DNA from: Actinomadura rudentiformis | GTDB taxonomy: Bacteria; Actinomycetota; Actinomycetes; Streptosporangiales; Streptosporangiaceae | Reading direction: 5' to 3' | DNA length: 64,000 nt | NCBI RefSeq assembly: GCF_008923185.1 | Contig: NZ_WBMT01000008.1 | Location: forward strand, 186,001 to 250,000 | In this document: piece after piece, positions 1 to 8,504 of the stretch | How the letters are laid out: each line of letters begins with the position of its first letter | How positions within the stretch are numbered: the stretch's first letter is position 1 | The notes under the pieces: generated by a model | Told to the model about the DNA's origin: nothing | Databases searched by the model: none | What the model saw: the letters and a program-made list of their open reading frames with translations, nothing else | Position numbers and translations under genes: made by a program

Positions 1-2
1 CG

Positions 3-401
3 CACGCGGGCGCGACGGGCCGCCGGATCCTGCTGGTGGACGCCAACCCCGGCATCATCACGCTGCCGACCGCGCACTCGGTGGAGTTCGAGGAGCACGT
101 ACGCGAGCAGGAACGGCTGCGGCAGGCCGAGCTGGAACGCGACAGCCCGGAGGGCACGGAGGTGGCGGCTCCAGAGGCCACCGGCGAGGGTGCAGGGGAC
201 TCCGAGACCGATTCTGAGCGGCCCGGCCGGAAGAAACCGTCGCCCTCGCCGCGCGCGACCGGGGGGTCGCGGGCCCGCCACGCGCTGCCCAGAGGCACCG
301 GGCCGCGGCCGCAGCGCATCGTGCCGCCGCTGAAGAAGAACGGCAGGCACGCCGCCGACCCTCCGCCAAAAGACCCCCCGCCGAAACCACCTGCCGAGTA
401 G
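3..401 (+). CDS. 3' end of an unrecognised protein (5' truncated)
   Basis: The frame is open from the first complete codon of the window and runs to a TAG at 399-401, so only the C-terminal ~132 residues are present. A GTG at 36 exists, but the upstream residues (ATGRRILLVDANPGI) look like ordinary folded protein, so the gene very probably began outside the window. The visible part starts with a beta-strand-like segment, passes through a short charged helix (FEEHVREQERLRQAELE) and ends in a disordered Pro/Lys/Arg-rich tail. It lies 36 bp upstream of the HerA-like ATPase on the same strand and may share its operon. No family is recognised. Confidence 0.6.
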   Translation, partial: HAGATGRRILLVDANPGIITLPTAHSVEFEEHVREQERLRQAELERDSPEGTEVAAPEATGEGAGDSETDSERPGRKKPSPSPRATGGSRARHALPRGTGPRPQRIVPPLKKNGRHAADPPPKDPPPKPPAE

Positions 402-424
402 TGGCGCGAGGGGGCGGGCGAAGG

Positions 425-440
425 TAAGGATGCTGGCGTG
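425..440 (+). promoter_or_regulatory. Probable -10 box of a leaderless promoter for the HerA-like ATPase
   Basis: TAAGGA at 425-430 (TAAGGAT by one more base) sits seven bases before the GTG start at 438. That spacing would place the transcription start at the start codon itself. No Shine-Dalgarno sequence fits between them. Confidence 0.35.
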
Positions 441-3400
441 ACCCCAGCCCCCAGCATGCGTCAACCTCCCGGCCCGCAGCACCACTCCGCCGGTCATCCA
501 GCCGGTCAGCCCGCTGGCCGGCAGGGCGCGGACGGCTCCGTCCTGCCCGGGCCCTGGTACCGGATCCAGGCGATCCCCGCTCCCGAGCGGAACGCGTCGG
601 CCGAGTGGGACTTCGTGAGCGTCCTCCCCGCTGTGCTGTCGGCGGCACGGCGGCAGCGGCCTTTCGTGGTGGGGTGGATCTCCCCGGGCGGCGGTGCGCC
701 GCTGGAGCTCATCACGAACGCGGGTCCCGTGAGCCCGGGTCCAGAGACCCAGCAGGGGCTGTTGTTCCCGAGCGGAGCGCGTGGTGTGCCGATCGGCGAC
801 GGCTGGCTGCGGCGGGCCGAGCGGATGGTGTGGACCCGGTGTCCCGGCCGCCTCGCGCCGCAGGTGAAGTCGGCCGACAACGGCGCAAGCCTCTTCGAGG
901 CGACGCTCATGACGTTGATGGAACGGCCGTTCGGCTGGTTCGTGGTCGCCGACCCGTGCGACGAGCGGCTGCTCGACACCGAGATGCGGGAGCTGCATCA
1001 CGAGCTGCGCATGTTGCGGCGCGGCGAGGACGAGCAGGCGCGGCTGGCGGTCGCGCGCGCCGACCAGCGCCTGGCGGAGCTCGACGCGTTCCGGGAGGCG
1101 GGGCTCTGGCGTGTCCGGGTGCTCGCGGGCGCCGCGTCCGAGACCGAGCTGAGCCAGATCGCGCCCGTGCTGGTCGGTTCGATGGAGCTCGGCCACCATC
1201 CGTACCGGCTGCGCTCAGGACACGGCAGCGGCACGTTCAGCGAGATCCTGCGGCCGCCCGCGTCGAGCCCGGCGCTCCCCCGCCCGGCGGTGGAGTCGGA
1301 ACAGCGTTACCCGTTCGTGGCGACGGCGGGCGCGCTGGCGGCGCTGGCGGGGTTGCCGCGCCGCGAGGTGCCGGGGCTGCGGGTGCTGGACGCCGGCTAC
1401 TTCGACGTGACGTCCGAGACCGACGACGCCGTGCCGGTGAACGCCAACGAGCCGAGGATCGAGCTGGGCGCGATCCTGGACGGGCAGGACCGGCAGGTCG
1501 GGCGGTTCACCGTGCCGCGCTCGACCATCAACCGGCACGTGTTCGTGACCGGCTCCACCGGCGCGGGCAAGTCGCAGACCGTGCGCCACCTGCTGGAGCA
1601 GCTGACCCGCGCGGGCATCCCCTGGCTGGCGATCGAGCCCGCCAAGTCGGAGTACGCGGCGATGTCCGGGCGCATCGAGGACCTCGGCGGACCGGTGACG
1701 GTCGTCAACCCGTCCGACCCGGCGTCGGTGCCGCTGTCGGTCAACCCGCTGGCACCCGAGCCCGGCTATCCGGTGCAGGCGCACATCGACATGGTGCGCG
1801 CGCTGTTCCAGGCGGCGTTCGACGCCGAGGAGCCGTTCCCGCAGATCATGGCGCAGGCGCTGCAACGGGTGTACGAGTCGAACGGCTGGGACGTGGTGAC
1901 CGGCGCGGGCGTGCCCGGGTCGCTCATCGAGCCCGCCGTGCCCACGCTCGAACAGCTCCAGAACGCGGCCCTCCAGGTGATCGGCGACGTGGGGTACGGC
2001 CGCGAGCTGATGGCCGACGTCCAGGGTTTCGTGGACGTACGGTTGCGGTCGCTCCGCATCGGCTCGGCCGGGCGGTTCTTCGAGGGCGGCCATCCGGCAG
2101 ACATCGGCGGCATGCTGCGCGAGAACATCGTGCTCGCCATCGAGGACGTGGCCAACGACGAGGACAAGGCGTTCCTCATGGGCACGCTCATCATCCGGGT
2201 CGTCGAGCACCTGCGGATGCGGGCGCGGGCCGCCGGGAGCGGGACCTCACCGGGCCTGCGGCATGTGATCGTGATCGAGGAGGCGCACCGGCTGCTGCGC
2301 AACCGCGGGCCCGAGCGCACCAGCTCGCACGCGGTGGAGCTGTTCGCCGGCATGCTCGCCGAGATCCGCGCGTACGGCGAGGGCATCATCGTCGCCGAGC
2401 AGATCCCCACCAAGCTCGTTCCCGACGTCATCAAGAACACCGCGCTCAAGGTCGTGCACCGGCTCCCCGCGTACGACGACCGGCACCAGGTCGGCTCCGC
2501 GATGAACCTCGACACCGAGCAGTCCCGCGAGGTGGTGTCGTTGCGGCCGGGTGTCGCGGCGGTGTTCGCGGACGGCATGGACCGGCCACTGCGGGTGCGG
2601 GTGCCGCTGGGCGAAGGGCGGGAGGCCGTCCAGCCCGGCCCGCCGCCTCCGGTGGACGGCCGGCGCTCCGCCGCGTGCGGTGTGGAGTGCCGTTCGGGGC
2701 GCGCGTGCTCGCTGTACGAGCTGCGTGAGGCCGACCTGCTGGCCGGGAACGCGGACTGGGCCTGGCTGCGGCTCTGGACGGACACGCTCGTTCTCGCCCA
2801 CGTCACCAATCGCCCCCTGCCCGGCGTACCGGTCGAGCTCGGCCGCGCCTGGTCGCGTCTCATGCCGCGGTTGCGCGAGTGCACCCTGGCCACGCTGGTC
2901 GAGCGCGCGGTCACCAGGAGGGCGTGGGCGCTGCGGACCGCGTTCGCGCCATCGGAGCTCACCGCGACCGTGGCGGCGTCCGCGCAGCAGCTCCTCGGTG
3001 GCTCGTACGGGCTGGCGGGAGGACTGCCCGGACCCGCCTGGGTGATCCCTCAGCTGCGCTGGCTGCACGAGATGGACCGGCTCTTCCCGCTCGGCTCCGG
3101 CGCCCCGGACAAGCACGCGCCCGCGCCGCCGCTGGACTACCAGCTGCCGGGGCTGAAGCAGCCGGCCGAGCCCAGGCTCGGCCACCGGCTGCGCGCGCTG
3201 CGCCGCCATCCGCTGTCGATGGAGCTGGAACGCAACCGGCCCATCGCGATCACGGCGCTCGCCGGTGACGACCACCACGAGGGCTTCGTCCGCGACCTCG
3301 CGGTGGTCGGGATCGGGCTGTCGGACGAGGAGCAGCTCGCGCACGTCGCCGAGACCATGCGGGTGAGCTCGTGGCTCGATCCGGTGCTGAGCTGGCCCGA

Positions 3401-3458
3401 ACGGTTCATCGCGCCGTTCGAGGATCCGGACGCCGGGCTGCCGTTCCCGACCGAGTGA
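438..3458 (+). CDS. HerA/FtsK-like (DUF87) ATPase
   Basis: A 1006-residue protein with a Pro/Gly/His-rich N-terminus, a ~300-residue N-terminal region containing a predicted coiled coil (MRELHHELRMLRRGEDEQ), then a P-loop NTPase domain. Walker A is GSTGAGKS near residue 371 and Walker B is VIVIEEAH near residue 610, followed by the IRAYGEGIIVAEQ segment typical of HerA/VirB4-type hexameric DNA or protein pumps. A later cluster, CGVECRSGRAC (about residues 747-757), may bind a metal or iron-sulphur cluster. No NurA nuclease is visible beside it, so a repair or defence role cannot be assigned. Its stop is four bases from the convergent zinc-ribbon gene. The family call is good; the cellular role is unknown. 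Confidence 0.85.
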   Translation: MTPAPSMRQPPGPQHHSAGHPAGQPAGRQGADGSVLPGPWYRIQAIPAPERNASAEWDFVSVLPAVLSAARRQRPFVVGWISPGGGAPLELITNAGPVSPGPETQQGLLFPSGARGVPIGDGWLRRAERMVWTRCPGRLAPQVKSADNGASLFEATLMTLMERPFGWFVVADPCDERLLDTEMRELHHELRMLRRGEDEQARLAVARADQRLAELDAFREAGLWRVRVLAGAASETELSQIAPVLVGSMELGHHPYRLRSGHGSGTFSEILRPPASSPALPRPAVESEQRYPFVATAGALAALAGLPRREVPGLRVLDAGYFDVTSETDDAVPVNANEPRIELGAILDGQDRQVGRFTVPRSTINRHVFVTGSTGAGKSQTVRHLLEQLTRAGIPWLAIEPAKSEYAAMSGRIEDLGGPVTVVNPSDPASVPLSVNPLAPEPGYPVQAHIDMVRALFQAAFDAEEPFPQIMAQALQRVYESNGWDVVTGAGVPGSLIEPAVPTLEQLQNAALQVIGDVGYGRELMADVQGFVDVRLRSLRIGSAGRFFEGGHPADIGGMLRENIVLAIEDVANDEDKAFLMGTLIIRVVEHLRMRARAAGSGTSPGLRHVIVIEEAHRLLRNRGPERTSSHAVELFAGMLAEIRAYGEGIIVAEQIPTKLVPDVIKNTALKVVHRLPAYDDRHQVGSAMNLDTEQSREVVSLRPGVAAVFADGMDRPLRVRVPLGEGREAVQPGPPPPVDGRRSAACGVECRSGRACSLYELREADLLAGNADWAWLRLWTDTLVLAHVTNRPLPGVPVELGRAWSRLMPRLRECTLATLVERAVTRRAWALRTAFAPSELTATVAASAQQLLGGSYGLAGGLPGPAWVIPQLRWLHEMDRLFPLGSGAPDKHAPAPPLDYQLPGLKQPAEPRLGHRLRALRRHPLSMELERNRPIAITALAGDDHHEGFVRDLAVVGIGLSDEEQLAHVAETMRVSSWLDPVLSWPERFIAPFEDPDAGLPFPTE

Positions 3459-3462
3459 GGCG

Positions 3463-4383
3463 TCAGATGGTGTCGGCGGAGCGGGTCTGGAGGCCCGCCT
3501 GCTCGGCGATCGGGGTCCAGTACCGGACGAATTCGGACTTGGCCTGGGAGGCGCGGCTGTCCGCGTCGGTCGCGGTCGACGGGCAGTCGGGCGCCATGTC
3601 CAGATAGCGCTTGTTGGACTCGACGGATGCCTCGAGCGCCCGGACGAGCGCGTCCTTCATCTCGGTGCCGCTCTCCAGCGCGCTGACCTCGAGGGCGCGT
3701 GCCTTCTCCAGCTGATCCTGGCGCTGGGTCCGGATGCGCCGCAGGCCGGAGCTCTCGCACTCGCCGTCGCCGGTGACCGTGCCCAGCTCCGACCGGGTCG
3801 CGACCATCTCGGTGAGCAGGGCGTCGACCTTGCCCGCCTGCTCGGTCAGCCCGGGTCCCGACGTCGTTGCCGCCGGCGTCCCGCCATCGCCGTTCTGGGT
3901 CTGCTGAACGCTCTCGCTCTGCTGCGGCCCGGGCGACCCGGCATTGTCGGACGAGCCGCTCGGCCACAACACGATCGCCGACGCCACCGCGGCGAGCAGC
4001 ACCACGCCCGCGGCGACGAGGATGAGGGGAAGGTGCTTCTTCTTCTGCCTGCTGGGCGGCGGCTGCCAGATCTCCGGCTCGTCCCACGGCTCGCGCGACA
4101 GCGAGATCGAGGTCTCGCCCGGCGGCGGCTCGTGCGGCGGCCCGTGCGGCGGTTCGCGCGGCGTCCAGGGATCGGACTGCGGAGGCGGCGACCACGGCAC
4201 CGGCTCCTGGGGAGCGGGCGACCAGGGCGTGGGCGGAGGCCGGTCGGACGATCCGAACCGCGGTCCGCCCGGATCCGGAGTCGTCGCGTTCTCACCAGCC
4301 GCGTTGCCGCCAAGGGGCGCATCGCACCGTGGGCAGGTGGAGAGCGCCGCATCGGCCTCGCTCCCGCATCGCGGGCACCTCAT
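3463..4383 (-). CDS. Zinc-ribbon single-pass membrane protein A
   Basis: 306 residues. The N-terminus MRCPRCGSEADAALSTCPRC is a four-cysteine zinc ribbon. A Pro/Gly/Trp-rich disordered linker follows, then one membrane segment (LILVAAGVVLLAAVASAIVL, around residue 120) and an extracytoplasmic helical domain ending in YWTPIAEQAG. This architecture (cytoplasmic zinc ribbon, membrane anchor, external domain) suggests a sensor or envelope-associated protein. The external domain holds two cysteines (ECESS and PDCPS) that could form a disulphide. It is a paralogue of the next gene upstream (4463-6133) and is probably co-transcribed with it. Function unknown. Confidence 0.8.
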   Translation of the reverse strand: MRCPRCGSEADAALSTCPRCDAPLGGNAAGENATTPDPGGPRFGSSDRPPPTPWSPAPQEPVPWSPPPQSDPWTPREPPHGPPHEPPPGETSISLSREPWDEPEIWQPPPSRQKKKHLPLILVAAGVVLLAAVASAIVLWPSGSSDNAGSPGPQQSESVQQTQNGDGGTPAATTSGPGLTEQAGKVDALLTEMVATRSELGTVTGDGECESSGLRRIRTQRQDQLEKARALEVSALESGTEMKDALVRALEASVESNKRYLDMAPDCPSTATDADSRASQAKSEFVRYWTPIAEQAGLQTRSADTI

Positions 4384-4462
4384 ACCAAGCCCTTACTTAG
4401 GGGGAACCTTCGGTCACAAGATACCTACATGGCGTCAAGAGACCTACAGCCAGTAAAGATGG

Positions 4463-6133
4463 TTATACGCCGTTCCAGCGTCGCTGCGGATGTCCCGTCT
4501 TCTTGGCGATCGGGTTCCACAGCTTGACGAGCTGCTTCTTGCCCAGGGTGGCCTTGCGCTCCGCGGCGGCGCGGCCGGGGGCCTGTGTGGCGTCCGGCTT
4601 GGGCTTGCCGTTGCAGTTCTGCTGGGCCTGTTGCGCCCATGTCATGAGCGCCTGGTCGACCTCCAGCGAGCCCTGGAACGATTGGCGGAGTGCCGCGCGC
4701 AGTTGCTCGCCGCGGCTCAGCTTGTCGAGCTTGAGGCCATTCGTGCGGCGCAGCTGGTTCTGCCGGCGCTGGGCCACCCCTTGGAAGCCGGTCATGGCGG
4801 CGGGCAGGTCCTCGCACTTGCGGGTCTTACCGATCGCGGCAGCGAGCTCCCGGCGGGTCTGGGCGCTGGCGTTCAGCAGCCTGTGCACGGCCATGGCCTG
4901 TTGTTTGGTGGCCACGGGGAGCGGCTTGTCGTCGGACACCTTCTTGTTGGGCGCCGTAGTTGCGGGCGGCTTGGCGGCCGGCGGTTTCTTCTCACCCTCC
5001 GGCCACATCACCAGGCCGACGGTGACCAGCGCGACCACGACGAGGGCGGCCACGGTGATGACGAGCGCCTTGCTCACGCCGCCCGAAGATCGCGGCGGAG
5101 GCTGGCCGCCATAGGCGGGATCGACCGGCATGCCGTGCGGGCCCATCGGGCCGCCCGGCCCCGGGTATCCGCCGGGCTGCATGCCGTGGGGCTGCATGCC
5201 GTGGGGATCCATACCGGGGGAGAAGGGCGCGTTCGGGTGCGGCATGCCCTGGTCGAGCATGGTGGCGTTGCCATCGAACTGCGGCCGCCCCTGATCCATC
5301 ATCGTTGCGCTCGCGTCCAGCGGTTGCTGCTGCTGATGGGCGGGCAGGGCGACCTGGGTGGCGTCCATACTCCAGGAGTCCCCGGCGGGCGGTTGTTGCG
5401 GCGCCCACTGCTGGGTGGCCTGCTGCTGGGGGGACTGAGCGGCGCCCTGCGGTTGCTCGTCCGGCGTGCGGGCCGGGGCGAACCAGGAATCGGGGACGAT
5501 CGACTCGGCGGGCGGCTCGGTGCCGTACGGGGACGGCCCGGCGCCCGCGCCGGCCCAGGAGGGCGGCGGAGGCGGCGGCGCGGCGCCGAACGCCGCCGGT
5601 GCGCCACCCGTGCCGGGTCCGGACCCCGGAGCGGGATCGTCCTCCAGGTCGTCGTCGGGATCGAACGTCCACGCGGCGGTCGATTCGGGATCGGCGGGCG
5701 GGAGCGAGCCGGACGCGGCCGGGAATCCTCCCGAGGACGCCGGAAGTGAGCCGGACGCGGCCTGGAACCCGCCCGAGGACGCTGGGAACCCGCCGGAGGA
5801 CGCTGGGAACCCGCCCGACGACGGCGTGGAGAGGCCCTCGGCTGGCGAGGGCGGCGGCGGGAGGGTGCTGGGTGGGGCCGGCGGCAGACCGCCCAGCGCC
5901 GCATCCTGGGACGGTGCCCAGGCCGGGGTCGGCGGCGGCACCATCATCGTCTTGTCGCCGACCACCTCGGCATCGGCGGCCACTGGTGCGCTCAACGGAG
6001 TCTCCAGCGGTCCCGCGAGCCGGTCCAGTGGTGCGTATGCGCGGGGGGCGTGAGGGGGCGTCCCCCCAGCAGTACAGTTCGGACACGTGCCGAGCGTCCC
6101 GGGCGTGTTCGTACCGCACGTCGGACACTGCAT
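4463..6133 (-). CDS. Zinc-ribbon single-pass membrane protein B with repeat linker
   Basis: 556 residues with the same order as its downstream paralogue: N-terminal zinc ribbon (CPTCGTNTPGTLGTCPNC), a very long low-complexity linker (about residues 25-340), one membrane helix (LVITVAALVVVALVTVGLVM) and an external helical domain. The external domains align by shared features: LL..S.TR.EL near the start, a cysteine, R..QL, a second cysteine, and a final LWNPIAKKTG matching YWTPIAEQAG. The linker contains a run of SGGFPAS / ASGSLP repeats and Gln/Pro/His/Met-rich stretches. Reading from 6133 on the minus strand, it would be the first gene of a two-gene unit. Function unknown. Confidence 0.8.
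   Translation of the reverse strand: MQCPTCGTNTPGTLGTCPNCTAGGTPPHAPRAYAPLDRLAGPLETPLSAPVAADAEVVGDKTMMVPPPTPAWAPSQDAALGGLPPAPPSTLPPPPSPAEGLSTPSSGGFPASSGGFPASSGGFQAASGSLPASSGGFPAASGSLPPADPESTAAWTFDPDDDLEDDPAPGSGPGTGGAPAAFGAAPPPPPPSWAGAGAGPSPYGTEPPAESIVPDSWFAPARTPDEQPQGAAQSPQQQATQQWAPQQPPAGDSWSMDATQVALPAHQQQQPLDASATMMDQGRPQFDGNATMLDQGMPHPNAPFSPGMDPHGMQPHGMQPGGYPGPGGPMGPHGMPVDPAYGGQPPPRSSGGVSKALVITVAALVVVALVTVGLVMWPEGEKKPPAAKPPATTAPNKKVSDDKPLPVATKQQAMAVHRLLNASAQTRRELAAAIGKTRKCEDLPAAMTGFQGVAQRRQNQLRRTNGLKLDKLSRGEQLRAALRQSFQGSLEVDQALMTWAQQAQQNCNGKPKPDATQAPGRAAAERKATLGKKQLVKLWNPIAKKTGHPQRRWNGV
5695..5830 (-). repeat. Tandem codon repeat coding SGGFPAS / ASGSLP units
   Basis: Imperfect 21-nt repeats inside the linker of zinc-ribbon protein B code for alternating SSGGFPA and ASGSLP units. 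They are in frame and so change only linker length. Expansion or contraction by slippage is likely between strains. Confidence 0.7.
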
Positions 6134-6497
6134 CGCTCAGACCTCGCCTTGTCGCCGCTTTCCCCACGAAACAGCAGGGCCCCCGACAAAGTACTGGTTG
6201 ACGTCGCTCTCGGGCGCGCCGATGGCGATTTTGCGACTCGTTCATCCGGTTTGTCGTCCGGTCAGTCGCAGCCATCCGGGGCTGGCACCGAACCATGCCC
6301 CGGTGACATCGGTCAAGATCGAGCCAAGTGGTTTACCTCAGATCGTGTGACTCTCGTCGCATTTTTCACGCACAGTGGGCATGACATACAGGCGATCTCA
6401 TCACGTTGTGGCGAGATCCCCGCTGGTTCCGGCTAGGCTCGGGGCGACTTTCCGAGGCGCCCCAGATGCCCCCCGCACACCAGAGAAGACGGAGTCC
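6134..6497. other. Divergent intergenic region between zinc-ribbon gene B and murT
   Basis: 364 bp without a convincing gene. The clearest signal is TAGGCT at 6434-6439, an actinomycete-like -10 box that would give a ~50-nt murT leader ending in GGAG at 6491-6494 just before the ATG at 6498. No good -35 box pairs with it. I see no riboswitch-like fold or long inverted repeat here. Confidence 0.4.
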
Positions 6498-7748
6498 ATG
6501 AGCGATCTTCCACTGCGTTCGCAGCTGGCCGTCGCGCTCGGTCGTACGGCCGCCAAGATGTCCCGGCTCGCCGGCAAGGGGGACGGGTCGGTGATCGGCG
6601 GCAAGGTCGGCCTCAAGCTCGACCCCGAGCTGCTCACCAGGCTTGCCAAGGACCGCAAGCTCGTGCTCGTCAGCGCGACCAACGGCAAGACCACCACGAC
6701 CCGGCTGATCACGTCGGCGATGACCCCGCTGGGCGAGGTCGCCACCAACGCGTTCGGTGCCAACATGCCCACCGGGCACGTGTCGGCGCTCGCCTCGGCG
6801 CCCGGTGCCCGCTACGGCGTGCTCGAGTGCGACGAGAAGTACGTCCCCATGGTGCTGAGGGAGACCGGGGCCAACGTCGTCGCCCTGATGAACCTCAGCC
6901 GCGACCAGATGGACCGGGCCGCCGAGATCTGGCTGCTCGCCGGCAAATGGCGCAAGGCCCTGGAGGCCTCGCCGCAGAGCCACGTCATCGCCAACTGCGA
7001 CGACCCGCTCGTCACCTGGGGCGCCTCCACCGCCAGGAGTGTGACGTGGGTCGCCGCCGGGCAGCACTGGCGTGAGGACTCCTGGTGCTGCCCCGAGTGC
7101 GGCGGCCCGCTGGACCGCCAGGACACCGACGAGGACAGCGACTGGCGCTGCCGCCAGTGCCACTTCGCCCGCCCGCGGCCCGACTGGGTGCTGAAGGGCG
7201 ACCAGGTCACCGCCCCCGACGGCCGGATGTTCCCGCTGACGCAGCTCGCCCTGCCCGGCCGGGCCAACAAGTCGAACGCCGTGATCGCCCTCGCGGTCGT
7301 CGCGCAGTTCGGGGTTCCGCCGGAGCAGGCGCTGCCGCTCCTCGGCGAGGTCCGTTCCGTGGCGGGCCGCTACACCACGGTCGAGCATGAGAACCGCCAC
7401 ATCCGCCTGCTGCTCTCCAAGAACCCGGCGGGCTGGCTGGAGGCGTTCGACGTGCTGGAGCCCGCGCCGGGTCCGGTCGCGCTGTCCATCAACGCGCAGG
7501 GCCCGGACGGCCGCGACACGTCGTGGTTGTGGGACGTCGACTACCGCATCCTGCGCGGCCGCCCGGTCTGGGTGACCGGCGAGCGCCGCGTCGACCTCGC
7601 CGCCCGGCTGGAGGCCGCCGAGGTCCCGTTCACGATCGTCGACGACATCGAGCAGGCCGTCATGGCGGTGCCGCCGGGCAAGCTCGACGTGATCGCCAAC
7701 TACACCGCCTTCCAGAACATCCGAACGAGGTACGGCCGTGTCGTCTGA
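6498..7748 (+). CDS. murT: MurT, lipid II isoglutaminyl synthase (glutamine-hydrolysing) ligase subunit
   Basis: With GatD, MurT amidates the alpha-carboxyl of D-Glu in lipid II to D-isoGln, a cytoplasmic step of peptidoglycan synthesis. The 416-residue protein has a Mur-ligase ATP-binding motif (TNGKTTTT, residues 61-68), the MurT-specific Cys4 zinc ribbon inserted in the central domain (CPEC at 198-201 and CRQC at 218-221) and a C-terminal DUF1727 domain. The frame is open back to 6375, but the ATG at 6498 follows GGAG and gives the family's usual N-terminus (MSDLPLRSQLAV). Its stop overlaps the gatD start by 11 bp, consistent with translational coupling of the two subunits. Confidence 0.95.
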   Translation: MSDLPLRSQLAVALGRTAAKMSRLAGKGDGSVIGGKVGLKLDPELLTRLAKDRKLVLVSATNGKTTTTRLITSAMTPLGEVATNAFGANMPTGHVSALASAPGARYGVLECDEKYVPMVLRETGANVVALMNLSRDQMDRAAEIWLLAGKWRKALEASPQSHVIANCDDPLVTWGASTARSVTWVAAGQHWREDSWCCPECGGPLDRQDTDEDSDWRCRQCHFARPRPDWVLKGDQVTAPDGRMFPLTQLALPGRANKSNAVIALAVVAQFGVPPEQALPLLGEVRSVAGRYTTVEHENRHIRLLLSKNPAGWLEAFDVLEPAPGPVALSINAQGPDGRDTSWLWDVDYRILRGRPVWVTGERRVDLAARLEAAEVPFTIVDDIEQAVMAVPPGKLDVIANYTAFQNIRTRYGRVV

Positions 7749-8484
7749 CCCCACGAACGCCGGGCCCCACCGCCCGCTGAAGATCGTCTGGATCTATCCG
7801 GACCTGCTCTCCACGTACGGCGACCAGGGCAACACGATCGTCCTGGAGCGCCGGGCCGCGCTGCGCGGCATCCCGACCGAGACCGTGCACCTGCGGTCGG
7901 ACGAGCCGGTGCCGCCGGACGGCGACGTCTACCTGCTCGGAGGCGGCGAGGACCGGCCGCAGATCCTCGCGGCGCAGCGGCTCCGCAACGACGGCGGTCT
8001 GCACGCCGCCGTCCAGCGCGGCGCCGTCGTCTTCGCGGTCTGCGCCGGTTACCAGATCCTCGGCCACGAGTTCGGCGGCGAGGAGGGGCAGCCGCTGCCC
8101 GGGCTCGGCCTGCTGGACATCCGCAGCGGCCGCGGCGAGCAGCGTGCCGTCGGCGAGGTCGTCGGCGATGTCGCCACCGAGCTGAACGTGCCACGCATCA
8201 CCGGCTTCGAAAACCACCAGGGCGTCACCCATATCGGCCCGAACGCCTGGCCGCTCGCCCGCGTCGTCGCCGGCGTCGGCAACGGCGGCGGCGACGGTAC
8301 TGAGGGGGCCTACTCGGGTCGGATCCTCGGCACGTACATGCACGGCCCCGCGCTGGTGCGCAATCCTGGCCTGGCCGACCTGCTGCTCCGCTGGGCCGTG
8401 GGCGCCGAGCTGCAGCCCATCGACGACTCCTGGGCGGGACGGCTGCGCGAGGAACGCCTCAACGCCGTCCTCACCTCCGGCTGA
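7738..8484 (+). CDS. gatD: GatD, lipid II isoglutaminyl synthase glutaminase subunit
   Basis: A CobB/CobQ-like class I glutamine amidotransferase of 248 residues that hydrolyses glutamine and passes ammonia to MurT. The nucleophile is Cys102 in FAVCAGYQILG and the catalytic His is His202 in GTYMHGPALVRNP. The GTG start lies inside the last codons of murT. The operon is therefore murT-gatD, and the pair is essential in several Gram-positive bacteria (family knowledge). Confidence 0.95.
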   Translation: MSSDPTNAGPHRPLKIVWIYPDLLSTYGDQGNTIVLERRAALRGIPTETVHLRSDEPVPPDGDVYLLGGGEDRPQILAAQRLRNDGGLHAAVQRGAVVFAVCAGYQILGHEFGGEEGQPLPGLGLLDIRSGRGEQRAVGEVVGDVATELNVPRITGFENHQGVTHIGPNAWPLARVVAGVGNGGGDGTEGAYSGRILGTYMHGPALVRNPGLADLLLRWAVGAELQPIDDSWAGRLREERLNAVLTSG

Positions 8485-8504
8485 GCCGAACTTCGGCACT
8501 CTGG

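Noticed and set aside
5695..5830. Repeat run in the zinc-ribbon gene as a CRISPR array
   Set aside because: Units are imperfect 21-nt codon repeats in frame, without unique spacers or cas genes.
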